From Byssochlamys sp. IMV 00236 (lineage: Eukaryota > Ascomycota > Eurotiomycetes > Eurotiales > Thermoascaceae), in NCBI GenBank assembly GCA_001931875.2, contig MSJH02000712.1, positions 117,765-171,155 on the forward strand: a stretch of DNA of 53,391 bases. Direction: 5' to 3'. The notes beneath the pieces were generated by a model, which searched no databases, was not told where the DNA came from, and was given only the letters and a program-made list of their open reading frames with translations. Made by a program: the position numbers and the translations under genes. Of the stretch, positions 21,962 through 32,455 are shown piece after piece (within the stretch, counting starts at the first letter, position 1; the number at the start of each line of letters is the position of its first letter).

Positions 21962-23633
21962 ATGGATCGTGTCGTGACTCTCGTTTCTGCTGTGTTGACG
22001 GCATCCGCTCTCTTCGCCAACTCGGCCAGGGCATCTGCCCAAAATGACACCATCCCGATGCAACTCAGGCTGGCGTATGCCGGACCAACCGGCATGGTTG
22101 TTAGTTGGAATACTTACTCGCAATTGTCGCACCCAACTGTCCGTTACGGTCGTGACCCCGAGCACCTGAACCGCGTTGCTTCTTCCAACATCTCTGTTAC
22201 CTACCCTACATCTACGACCTACAACAACCATGTTTCTATCCCGGATTTGGAGCCCGACACGCTTTACTACTATCAACCTATTAATAGCAACTCCTCGGTT
22301 CCCTACACCTTCAAGACCAGTCGTCGCGCAGGCGACAAAAGCCCCTACTCGATCGCGGTTGCCATCGATATGGGTCTCATGGGCCCTCGAGGTTTGACCA
22401 CAACAGTAGGCGCTGGAGCTGGCCACCCTCTTGGTCCCCATGACAACAACACAATTCAATCCTTGCAGGCTCAGGGCGCTGGCACGGACTTCCTGTGGCA
22501 TCGTAAGTCTTTCCAAAGTGAGTGATCGATGGGAAAAGTCTGCTCATACGGTTTCCATATAGCCGGTGATATTGCCTACGCGGACTATTGGCTGAAGGAG
22601 GAAATCCAGGGTTTCCTCCCCAACACCACAATCGAGGATGGTGCCAAGGTCTATGAGTCGCTTCTTAACCAATACTATGACGAAGTTTCCGCGATCTCCG
22701 CTCGGAAGCCGTACATGGTTGGACCTGGTAACCATGAGGCTAACTGTATGGGATCTCGTTCGCGACTTTATTTCTTTTAACCTTGAGTAGCTGATGTGGA
22801 TATCCAACAGGTGACAACGGTGGTACCACGGACAAGGCGCACAACATCACCTACGACGTGTCCATTTGCATGCCTGGTCAGACCAACTTCACGGGCTTCC
22901 GCAACCATTTCCGCATGCCCAGTGCCCAATCCGGCGGTCTCGAAAACTTCTGGTACTCCTTCGATCACGGCATGGTGCACTATGTCACTCTCGATACTGA
23001 GACCGACCTCGGCCATGGATTTATTGCCCCTGATGAGCCCGGTGGTCCTGAGGCTGAGAACAGCGGTCCGTTCGCCGTCCGCAATGCCCAGCTGAACTGG
23101 CTTAAAAAGGACTTGGCTTCTGTTGACCGGAAGAAGACGCCCTGGATCGTAGTTGGTATGCCTTCCATGATCTTCTTCCGTTTTGAGCTACTAGGAGTAC
23201 TAACTATGTTCCCACTCTAGCTGGCCACCGTCCCTGGTACGTCAGCGCCACGAACAAGAGTAGCACTATCTGCGAAGAGTGCCGGGAAGTTTTCGAACCG
23301 CTCTTCCTGGAGTACACTGTTGACCTTGTCCTCTCCGGTCACACCCACTTCTACGAGCGCAACGCGCCTATCGCAAACTTTAACGTCGACCCCAAGGAAC
23401 TCGACAACCCCAGCGCGCCATGGTATATCACCAACGGTGCTGCGGGTCATTATGATGGTCTCGACTCCTTGGTCTATCCGCTTCAGAACTATACCCGCTA
23501 CGCAACGGATTCTGTCTATGGCTGGAGCAGACTGACTTTCCACAACTGCTCGCATATGACCCATGAGTTCGTAGCCAGTGCCAATGGTACTGTTTTGGAT
23601 ACGGCGACGCTGTTCAAGGATCGCAAGTGCTGA
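21962..23633 (+). CDS. Secreted purple acid phosphatase (binuclear metallophosphoesterase)
   Basis: Extracellular enzyme that releases phosphate from organic esters. Exons 21962-22502, 22563-22745, 22811-23155 and 23221-23633 encode 493 residues. There is a signal peptide (MDRVVTLVSAVLTASALFA, cleavage likely near ARASA). A fibronectin-like N-terminal domain follows (LRLAYAGPTGMVVSWNT, then LEPDTLYYYQ). The five metal-ligand blocks are complete: the Asp of DMG, GDIAYADYW, GNHE, AGHRPWY and GHTHFYER. Numerous NxS/T sites suggest N-glycosylation. The C-terminus, with WYITNGAAGHYDG and YGWSRL, matches the fungal secreted acid phosphatase group that includes A. niger AphA. The CACGTG element upstream fits phosphate repression. 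All three introns use consensus sites and keep frame. Confidence 0.93.
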
Positions 23634-23655
23634 AGTGCTGAAGTGCTGAATGCTG
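23625..23655. repeat. Short tandem repeat across the phosphatase stop codon
   Basis: The 8-mer AAGTGCTG is repeated three times, followed by a degenerate fourth unit, starting inside the last codons of the phosphatase gene and running into the 3' UTR. The first unit contains the functional TGA. Confidence 0.75.
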
Positions 23656-23879
23656 AATATCTTCCGCGGACTTAGAAACCCGGGAATAGCTGCGTCTTTT
23701 TTGCGAGAGGTGTGTTAACAGCTATTTTATAGTTACTGTAATAGTAGTAGTAGAATTCATTTATGTATCTGTTAACATAGGGAAAGGTACTAATTTAGTG
23801 GAACAATGCTGCAACTGCGCTAAGGTAATGGGGACTACTTAGGGAGAACCTCTGGAGATAAGGCTAGTAATAGTCTCGA

Positions 23880-24100
23880 GAAAGTTATAAGAGATAAAAA
23901 GCTTATTATTCCTGGTAAATTAATATTAGCTATATTTACTGCATTTATATATAGGTTCTGCACTTATACTATAGGAATTATATATACTCCTATAATATAT
24001 TTAAACTTAAGGCTAATTTTAAATTAAGTATTAAAAATGCAGAATATATAATTGTTTAAACATATATAAGCTTAGCATTTCGCATTATGCGACAGTTATT
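23880..24100. other. AT-rich island, possible RIP-mutated relic
   Basis: About 220 bp of strongly AT-rich sequence dominated by TATA/TTAA words, in contrast to the flanking genes. It resembles in composition the mutated transposon block at the right end of the window. No ends or motifs were recognised. Confidence 0.35.
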
Positions 24101-24143
24101 CATACTAAATATTGCGGAGACTAAAACTGAGAGCAGGAAACAT

Positions 24144-25867
24144 CTAGTACCGGTATTGTTTAGCTTCAGGATCAGCTTCTAGCTCTGCTGTTAACCGTCG
24201 TGCCTCCTCCATTTCTTCATCCGTAGGCATATTGACGATCATGAGATAGAGGACGTTCTAGTGTCACCATGTTAGCACGTCTCAGACGAAAAGAAGCGAA
24301 CGGCCAGAGCATACCTTCTTGAGCGTCTTCTTCACGAGTCCTATAGGACCGCCGCTCCCTCCCAGGCCGCCTAAACCACCAGAACCTCCTCCCAGGCCTC
24401 CGCCGAGTCCTCTAAGTGAAGTAAGACCACCGAGGCCGCCCCCAAGTCCTCTTCCTCCGCCAAAACCGCCACCACCCCCCAGACCTCCACCGAGCCCTCT
24501 ACCCCCACCTCCACCAAAGCCTCCTCCGAGTCCTCTTCCACTACCAAAACCACCACCATTACCCAGGCCTCCTCCTAGTCCTCTGCCGCCACCTCCTCCA
24601 AGCCCGCCGCCGGACACCCTACCACCACCGCCGCCAAGACCTCCGCCTTGTCCGCTGCCCCCGAGTCCTCTTCCGCCTCCACCGCCAAGAGAAGGCGGGT
24701 TGATGTAACCTCCAGTGAGAAGAGAGACAATGGAGCCACTATTGGCAGGATGGTTGGGGTCGGCGTATCGTGAAGTAAACGTCGGCTTTGGTCCTTGGGC
24801 CAATGTGTTGCCTGGATTCTTTCCCGCCTGTACGTCTTGTTAGCACTCACATAAGAAACAACGGAGCAGAAATCATTGCTACGTACGAATTTTGCCTGTG
24901 CTCGTCTATCCATATAATCTTCAACGAAAGCTTTGCCTTTTTTCAGCTTCTTCTTCTGCTCTACGGCAGGTTCACTTTCCTGAGAGGCCAGATAGTCTAG
25001 TCCCGGATATATCAGTGGTGCTACTTCTGGAAAATCCAAGTTACCGTACGACTTTCCGCTAGATGAACGCAGATTACGTTTGATCCTCTGAGCGTAGCCC
25101 GATCCACTTGGCTTTAGGGACTCAGACACGGTCGTTGTGATGTTCACAGCAGTATGAATCTCGTCCGATTCGGGACTCCAGGTCATGAGCAAACAGTACA
25201 GACCGCGCGGACGGAAAAACTCGTCATTGACCTTGTCAAGGAAAGAGTTCGTCCTTGATCTGCTCTGCATTTCAATCGCGATCTTGGTCGTCACTTGAAT
25301 AGCAATTGAGACAGCCGCAGAAATGCCATGCGGCAAAAACATGGTTCCAATAGTAGCCAGGTTAATGGCATTCAACCACTGTGAAGCCTGACTAGCCTCG
25401 TTAAACGTTTCAAGGAAATCGAGGAACATGGTTTGATCAATGCCGCGATTCTCGAGAATGGGTGCATAGGCTCTAACAAAGCCGCGAGAACGATCCTTTG
25501 GTCGCCTTTGTGGCAGGACCACTGGATATGGCAACCTCGATGTGGTCGATCGTTCTGAGTACGCCGGCTGGGGATATTGCCGAATGAACTCGTAGAGTAG
25601 CACTTCCGTATCCTGAATTGGTCGGCGCTGCGGGTTCGATCCGCCTACGACTTCGTCCTGTGCTTCGTCTAACTCCCATTGCTCTGCTTCATCGTCCTCG
25701 GAGGAAGCTCTCTCGTTGGGCCCCCCATAGCGAGGAGGGGAAGCTTCTCCATCTCTCTCTGCGTCTTTCTTCGCTTTTCTTCGACTTTTGTACGCACTTG
25801 CGCTCTCTGAGGCGAGGCCAATACCTCCAGCGACGCCTTTGACGGCAAACTTGATTAGTTCCGCCAT
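24144..25867 (-). CDS. Uncharacterised fungal protein with long glycine-rich tract
   Basis: Function unknown. Exons 24887-25867, 24315-24827 and 24144-24257, all in phase 0, encode 535 residues. The N-terminus is ELIKFAVKGVAGGIGLASES followed by a charged, acidic linker. The central globular part (about 150-260) contains RGFVRAYAPILENRGID, DFLETFNEAS, a hydrophobic stretch INLATIGTMFLPHGISAAVSIAIQ, and DKVNDEFFRPRGLYCLLMTW; I recognise this layout from hypothetical ascomycete proteins but know no function. Exon 2 encodes roughly 130 residues built mostly of Gly, Leu and Arg (GGGLGG/GRGLGG units). The last exon gives a compact tail, VLYLMIVNMPTDEEMEEARR. The ATG at 25867 is the first methionine in frame; the upstream open frame lacks an ATG. 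The tract could drive assembly or phase separation, but that is speculation. Confidence 0.75.
24330..24690 (-). repeat. Glycine-rich coding repeat (GGGLGG / GRGLGG units)
   Basis: On the plus strand this is a C+T-rich degenerate repeat of CCTCC/CCACC units of about 18-30 bp. On the coding strand it makes tandem variants of G-R-G-L-G-G-G. The repeat sits wholly within exon 2 of the uncharacterised gene. Confidence 0.85.
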
Positions 25868-27913
25868 CCAGATGTAAAATGGTGGAGGGATAAGGAAAGA
25901 GGGGTGTGTTGGGGGCCAAATTCCAATCCGCAGGCTGGGCCGGACAGGCACTCTTATATATCTCACCAGTTCTGCGGCGCAGCTACAGAAAGAGAATGGG
26001 CCCCTATTGCTGGTCTACACGTCTACAAGTTATAGCGACCCCGCCTCTCGCAATGCAACTCAAATGAACTGTACGAGATAAGCTTGTGCAGATTTACGCA
26101 TTGGAGAATCTGTAGCCATCAAGGTCAATGTGGCTGAGCAATGATAAATGTGGATAACGCTGTTAGACTACCAGTTGAGCATGACTATAATTTGCCTAAT
26201 ATAAGCAGACGTTACAAGTATTTGCCGACGGTGTTCAAAGCCTTCAGCAGACGCATACAGTCTTGTCTGGCGCATATCGCAAAGTAAAGTGTTTAGATTC
26301 GGGTACCTACAGTATGCAATTACCGAAAGAGAAGACCAATCTAGGCAGAATCATCACCTTCTCGTTACTTATAACCGAAAATAGACTTTTGGCACTAGGT
26401 ATGCTAGATAGCTGTCTTCAGCTCCCTAGACGGTCTCCCGAATCAAGCATCCTAGCAGCTCCGAGATACATTGTAGTCTAAAACCAACAGAACACATGCT
26501 CACGACGAGGACTAGAATGTTATGGGTAGCCAGACCTTTGTAATGACTATCCCCCGCCCTTACGATTGAGACCGCTGTTGTCCTGTCTTATTTGTGTCAG
26601 GGAATTATTCTAGTCATCAGCTACCGCGATTACATCGGCGAATTTACAGAAAAAGCTAATCCAAAACTCCCTGTCTCCAAGGTGATTTCGGGCCCCTTCT
26701 GAAAATAAAAGATGTCACCGCAAATAGCGTGTACACTTTTCCCACTGTTATCGGTAATATCGAATTCCCATCTAGGACCTCGCGACACGGAAATATGTAC
26801 GCAATAGGTGCCCCTTTTTTCAGGGCGATATAAGGCAGAATTAATGGACTTTTCCGCATCGAATTGATCGCTTCAAAAGAGTCAGCTAGCCCAGGCCAAT
26901 CACTCACTCACAGCACGTTTGCAACTGAGAAGTAATAAATAGAAACCAGATCTCCAATAAAGAAAAACGCTGCTAACCGCCAGCGGGGGCTTTGGACGAC
27001 GAGTCTACATGCTTAGCAGAAGTAGAAGGAGTGTGAATTAGACGTCGTAACAACGAGCAGCTACCACAGAGTATTGAGTTGGGGATGATAAACATAGAAC
27101 ATGGAGGCCACATCGACTCGTTTCAAAAGGCCGGATTTGCAAATACCTTCTCTCTTATCAGTCAGATAAGATATCGAGGGGATGAGATGAGAAAACCCTC
27201 TCTGGGGACAGACTTTCCTCATTCACATTAGCTAGTACTCCCATTTGAAAGCAGCGGCGGGATATCTGTCATATTGGCCTTAAGCCGCTCTGCCTTAAGC
27301 AGCGACAAATATCCATCAAGACCACTTACTTAGATACCTCGATCTTCAACATAATAGCAGGTATTATTATGCTTGGATGCTTAGGACCCAAATATCGCCT
27401 TTGCATCAATTTGAGTACATTAATAACCTCGACATCTCAACCCTGTCACTCTAAGACGTTGGAGAGAACTCACAAACGCTCTATTGTTCTTGGTTCATTT
27501 ACTCCCAGCAGCTTCTCTCTCGCCAATATTACACTCCATAACATCACCTCTGTCTTTATATCTTTCAAAAGGTAAGCATAATAAGCGCTTAAATTAGGTG
27601 GATTAGGTATACATTGGAGTGTAGCTGTGTGATTTGGTCCCGGGGATTTTTTTTACTTTCTGCAGCCGGTGCACCTTAGGATCTGGAAGATGAGGACATC
27701 CAGACAGCTTAATAATATATCCTGTGTTTCAGCTTGCGACATGAAGCTATTTATGTGAAGTTATATTTTGCCCCTTGTGTTGTTTTTGTTCACGAGAATA
27801 TCGTTTCCTATTGATATTCATAGATAGATATGGCGTAAACTTGAGGTTCTATAGCTGCCACGCATCGTAGCATGACCCAAATTAGGGCGAAGACAATTTC
27901 AAAGCACTCTACA
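25868..27913. other. Intergenic region, 2.0 kb, no supported gene
   Basis: All frames are broken by stops every few tens of codons. No domain, RNA gene or transposon terminus was recognised. It separates the promoter of the glycine-rich protein gene from the 3' end of the metallopeptidase gene. Confidence 0.5.
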
Positions 27914-30189
27914 TTAAGCCAATCCTAGCTCCTTATAGAAAGCATCTGTCTTGGGCTCACGGCCCAGGAAGTCCGTTAGCGTCTTCATTTCATCCTGGCT
28001 ACCGCCCTTCTCCAGCACCATATGTCTGTAGCGACGACCCTCCTTGGGGTTCATCGGGTCGGACTTGAAGATTGTATAGAACATGTCTGTTGAATAGACT
28101 TGCGAGCTATGATGGGTTAGATGAAATCTCTCGCATGCTTGTGTGTGTAACTACTCACCTCAGGTACCCGTAGTATCCTGCATCATAACCACCGATAAGA
28201 TGGCCAAACGTGGCCTCACCATGGCCCCATTCGTTACCCTGACCGAGGACTTCCGGGCCCTCGAGCTGCGAGATCTCTTTCCGCAGGGAATTGTACGTTG
28301 CAGAAATAGGAAGCTTCTCGATGGCATCATGACTTTCCGGCTGATGAACTGTCATGTCGAAAATACCAAAGTGGAGCTGGCGGAGGTTGAACAGAGCATC
28401 ATTGACATGCTTCGTCCGGATCAGGTTCTCAATAACATCGTCTGGAATCTGTTCAGGTGGCTGGGACTTGCCGCTGTTGTGTTCTTGCCACTCCTTAAGG
28501 TATTCGGGAGACATGGTCGAGTAGTGCTTGCTGAGAGACTTAAGCTGTGACGGGGTCCAGCACCAGTTCTCCAGCATCTGACTGGGCGCCTCAACGAAAT
28601 CCCGCACGGTGTTTGTTCCGTGGAAACGGGAGTAGATGGTCTTAGAAACGAGGTCATGGATACCATGACCAAGCTCGTGGAACAGCGTGACGACCTCGTC
28701 GTGCTTAAGGAGACTAGGCTTCTTAGGGGTCGGCTTCGAGAAGTTGCAGACCAACGCAGTAGCGGGGAAGTGGCGGTTACCATTGGAGTCAATGAAGCCC
28801 TTATCACAGTCAGTTAGGATTTCTCTATAATGGGCCCCATTGAGATCTGCTCTAGATCGGAACTATACGTACGGGCTGGATGTTGAAGTTGGCCGCATGG
28901 CCGTACTTGCCCTCTCTTGGGAACAGGTCGAGGTACAGATAGCCAACAAAACCACTGCCCTCGCCTTCATCATCCCACACGCTAAAGATCTGGACGTCCT
29001 CGTGCCATGTTACATCACTGCCCTTCCCGGTTGGAGCGATCTGGTTGCGGTCCTCACCGGTAATCTCGACGAAGACCAGACCAAAGAGCTCCTCAAAAAT
29101 CTTCAGCATACCCTCAATTGTTGTCTGGAGAGGGAAGTACTCCGCAATGAGCTGGTGGTCCAGCTGATAGTCCTTCTCCAGCATCACGCGGTCATAGAAG
29201 CGGTGGTCCCACAGGTAGTAGTGACCATCGAACTTCTCCCCGCGAGATTCCAGATCAGCCTGCTTCAACTTCTTAAGTGCTTCTCTCTCCTTCTGGCCAC
29301 CGGCCGTGAGCCGAGACCGCAAGTCTCCCAGGAAAGAGTTGACGGTCTCGGGGGTCTTGGCCATCTTGTCCTCCACCCGGAAGGCGGCATGGCTAGGGTA
29401 TCCCAACAGTCTAGCAGCCTCATCTCGTAGGACAATGGCCTCCTTGAACAGTGGCACATTCTGGTTGCACTTGTTCTCATTCGCGATCATAACTCGCTTG
29501 CGGGTCTCCGCATTCTTCGCATACTTCAGTGTTGGGAAGAGGTCAGGGTACTTGAATGACAAGCGCAGCTTGCCCTCATTCTCGCCCTCACCTTCCTTGA
29601 GTCCCGACAGCACATCTTCAGGAACACCGTCCAGCTCCTCCCGGGTGAACCAGATCCCGCCGTTCTCTTCATTCAGATTCTTCTGGAACTTGATGCTGAT
29701 CTCGCTGAGGCGCTTCTTGATCTCCTTGAAGCGGTCACGCTTAGGACCTGCCGGAAGTCCCAGTCCGTTGCGGACGTAGTCCTTGTGCTCCTTCTCCAAC
29801 AACTTGCGCGACTCCGGATCAAGAGACTCATTTTTCTTCAGAACAGCATCGACTAACTTGTAGACATCCTCACGCATCACCGACTCAATTGAGAAGTCGT
29901 CCATCAGCTTCTCGGCTTCTGTAGAAGCATCCCGCAAAGTCTGGTCACTCGATACAGACTGGTAGAAACCCAAGATGTGCGATTCCAAAGCCATCACGTT
30001 CTCATCTTGCGCAAGGGGGATCAAGACGTTGGCAAAGGTCGCGGACTCAGGTTTGATATTAGCCACAAGGCTATCCTGCACCTTGCGCGAACTCTCAATG
30101 AGACGGTTTGTATCTTCGATGATCGACTTGGGCGTGGCCGTGAAGACCGGCGGGGCCTGCGGCGGTTTACGCAGCTTCTCGGGCGCCAT
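27914..30189 (-). CDS. mepB: MepB/saccharolysin, M3 zinc oligopeptidase
   Basis: Thimet-oligopeptidase-family enzyme that cleaves short peptides, usually cytosolic, acting after the proteasome and vacuole. Exons 28873-30189, 28159-28799 and 27914-28106 encode 716 residues, the usual length. The zinc site HELGH is at 480-484 with the third ligand Glu509 in DFVEAPSQM. Family blocks include KFQKNLNEENGGIWFTREEL, GYPSHAAFRVEDKMAKTPE, GHYYLWDHRFYD and the C-terminal IGGYDAGYYGYLSS with the substrate-binding tyrosines. The acceptor of intron 1 is the less common AAG. The first in-frame ATG is 30189. The frame remains open for about 99 codons upstream, without an ATG, and encodes a hydrophobic, Arg-rich stretch ending in a mitochondrial-presequence-like segment; see findings. 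Confidence 0.94.
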
Positions 30190-32455
30190 GCTAGCAGTTG
30201 TGAGCGGTCTCAAAACACGTTGGATAGTATGCCACGTTGGAGGGGGTTCCACTGGTCTCCAGGACGGACGGACCTGGGTCAGGATGGCGGAGAGTCGGAA
30301 GGTTGGGGAGATGCGGAGGGGAGCCAGGGTGAAGAGGATGCCCACGAGGAGGACAAGAAGGTGGAGGAGCAGGAGTGAGTGACGGCGCAACAGAGACACG
30401 GTGACGGCGATAGGAACCAAGGCGGTGATGGCGCTGGTTGCGCAATTGATTCGACAGTCGGGCCGGTTGGAGAGGGGAGTCTGCAACTACTCGTCTTCGT
30501 GATGCTGCGTGGCTCTCGGCTCTCGACTCCGCACGCATCAACGATATCCCGGTCATAGCTAGGTAGGTATGAAGATGGCGTTGGCTGTGACTACTCCGGT
30601 CTGGTCGTGTAGGCCATGTAGCATTTTGTTTTCTCTTTACTTGAGGCTATTTCATCGAGCTTTACGGCTTCATACTCTATGGCTGACAGCTAGATAATGT
30701 TTGAATACTACTGAAGGGTCACCAGCCCACCTACGGAGACGGCGAGACGCCATCCATGCAAGTCACCCCGCCATGTCGCCATCTCCATTATCAGGTACAT
30801 GGGGATTGCCTACTACAGTAGGCACCCTAGTGCCAAAAAATAATTGTATATTCCAGCAGTCAACAATCTTCCAATAACAACCCAGAAACTTCGCCAACAG
30901 TCAGACAGTTCATTGACGCTAAGCAATACTTACGCCATGCAGTTGGGATCGGCCGCCCGAGTGGAGGGCTAACTTTATCAGGCAGCTGGAAACGTTTACC
31001 TACCTACCTCCACGCATATTAATAGGAGATATTTGTACTTCTAGACCTAAACTTCTTCTCGTTTCAGGGCTTTAATCATCTGTTCATAGACATTGTGGGT
31101 ATGTATTATTCCCGAGGACACATATAGGTTACCTATATTGCTTCGATATTCCCCGCAGAAATAACCTCTATGCTCCATAATAGTTCCATATAACATCTTG
31201 GACGGGCGAAAGCTGTCTGATACTTGGATTCTCTAGCAATCTTGCGCTATAGATTTCTGTGCGTGGAGCTCGCCAGAGAGATATCGTGGCAGATATGGTA
31301 AGAATCGCCTAGCTAGGAGTAGGGAGGCGGAAATGACAATATACTACCGTTAGCAGAGTTATTCGAGCTATATAGAGGCTGTATTTATATCAGAACACAC
31401 CGTTGACGGTGTAGCCAAGTAAGTCGCGCGAATCTCGAAATAATGCGTGGATAATAATGGGAAATTTATAACTCATATAACCATAATGCTAAAACTTCTA
31501 TATTCCCTTAAAGGAGGGGACTTTCAGGGGATTATATATAGTCAGCTTAAGACTAATCTAATCTACTCAGTGTTACAAAATTAAGTCTCTAATATCTATA
31601 AAAAACATTATAGTAGTGCTTCCCTTTAGTGCAGATATTGGTTTCATATCCGCATAGAGTATTACTTCCGCAGGACTCGATAGGTAATGCCCTCTCGTTT
31701 TCTCTTCAAAAGTAGATTAACGAAGAGTCGTTCCTGCCAGATCCGAAGCACACCGGATCCTTATAGGGGTCTTCTCGAGAATGTCTTCATAATCTCCAGA
31801 AGCGGGGCTTCCAGTAACAAATAAGATTATTATTATTCCTATTATTATACCGTTGCATATAATGCCAAGATGTCCGGACTAAAGACTATTAGCAGGGCTA
31901 GTGTCAAAGTTCGGAAAGGCCTCGCTGGAATAGTTCTCAATTCGGGCAGTTATCTAGGTGAATGGCTAAGGTAAGACGTGAATTTGCCCTTGCTGTGCCA
32001 TCAAGGAATAGCATGCCAGCGGGTTAGTGTCGGAGAGATAAGCCCAGGCCTAAAGACCTTTTCATTGATACCTCAGATCTCGATACTGGCTTCGATGGTA
32101 ATCTGATCAATGAAATCGCATTCTTGTGAGGCCCTCGTGCTTGGCTGTCGTGCCAGCTGCATAGCTTCATGGGAAATAGTCAAAAGGGAATTACATGGTC
32201 TGACTGAACTGCTATATAAGCCCGTGAGCTTTTATACGTACCAAGTACTACTACATACGTGCTTCAAGCGTAGTATGCGATGTTTAGTGCCCTTGCTCTG
32301 CTGCGGGCAGAGAACCAAACTAATAGGGAATTTTCGGTTAGGGATAAGGATAATATAATACTTTACATGTCACTGGGTCCATATTATATGTATAGGTTAT
32401 ACCTAGTTGTATCCGCCATACTCGATTCACTAAGTTAGGATGCTGTATGCCATCG
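30190..32455. other. Intergenic region, 2.3 kb, partly AT-rich
   Basis: The first 300 bp are the open 5' extension of mepB. From about 31.0 to 32.4 kb composition becomes AT-richer with runs of TATA/TTA words, but no protein motif was seen. A perfect 6-bp stem hairpin (ACACCG-TTGA-CGGTGT) lies at 31397-31412. It may be old transposon debris. Confidence 0.4.

Noticed and set aside
22796..23095. Overlapping frames within the acid phosphatase exon
   Set aside because: Alternative-frame shadows of a well-supported exon with metal-binding motifs.
24319..24708. Proline-rich plus-strand frame (129 codons)
   Set aside because: It is the complement of the glycine-rich coding repeat; the minus-strand gene has consistent splicing and conserved ends.
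25630..25645. GGTTCGATCC sequence resembling a tRNA T-arm
   Set aside because: It lies inside the coding exon of the glycine-rich protein gene and no matching acceptor, D or anticodon arms are present.
28840..29430. 196-codon plus-strand frame within mepB
   Set aside because: Antisense shadow of the metallopeptidase exon.
31397..31412. Perfect 6-bp stem hairpin ACACCG-TTGA-CGGTGT
   Set aside because: Too short to call a terminator, RNA gene or transposon end; no partner copy was found nearby.
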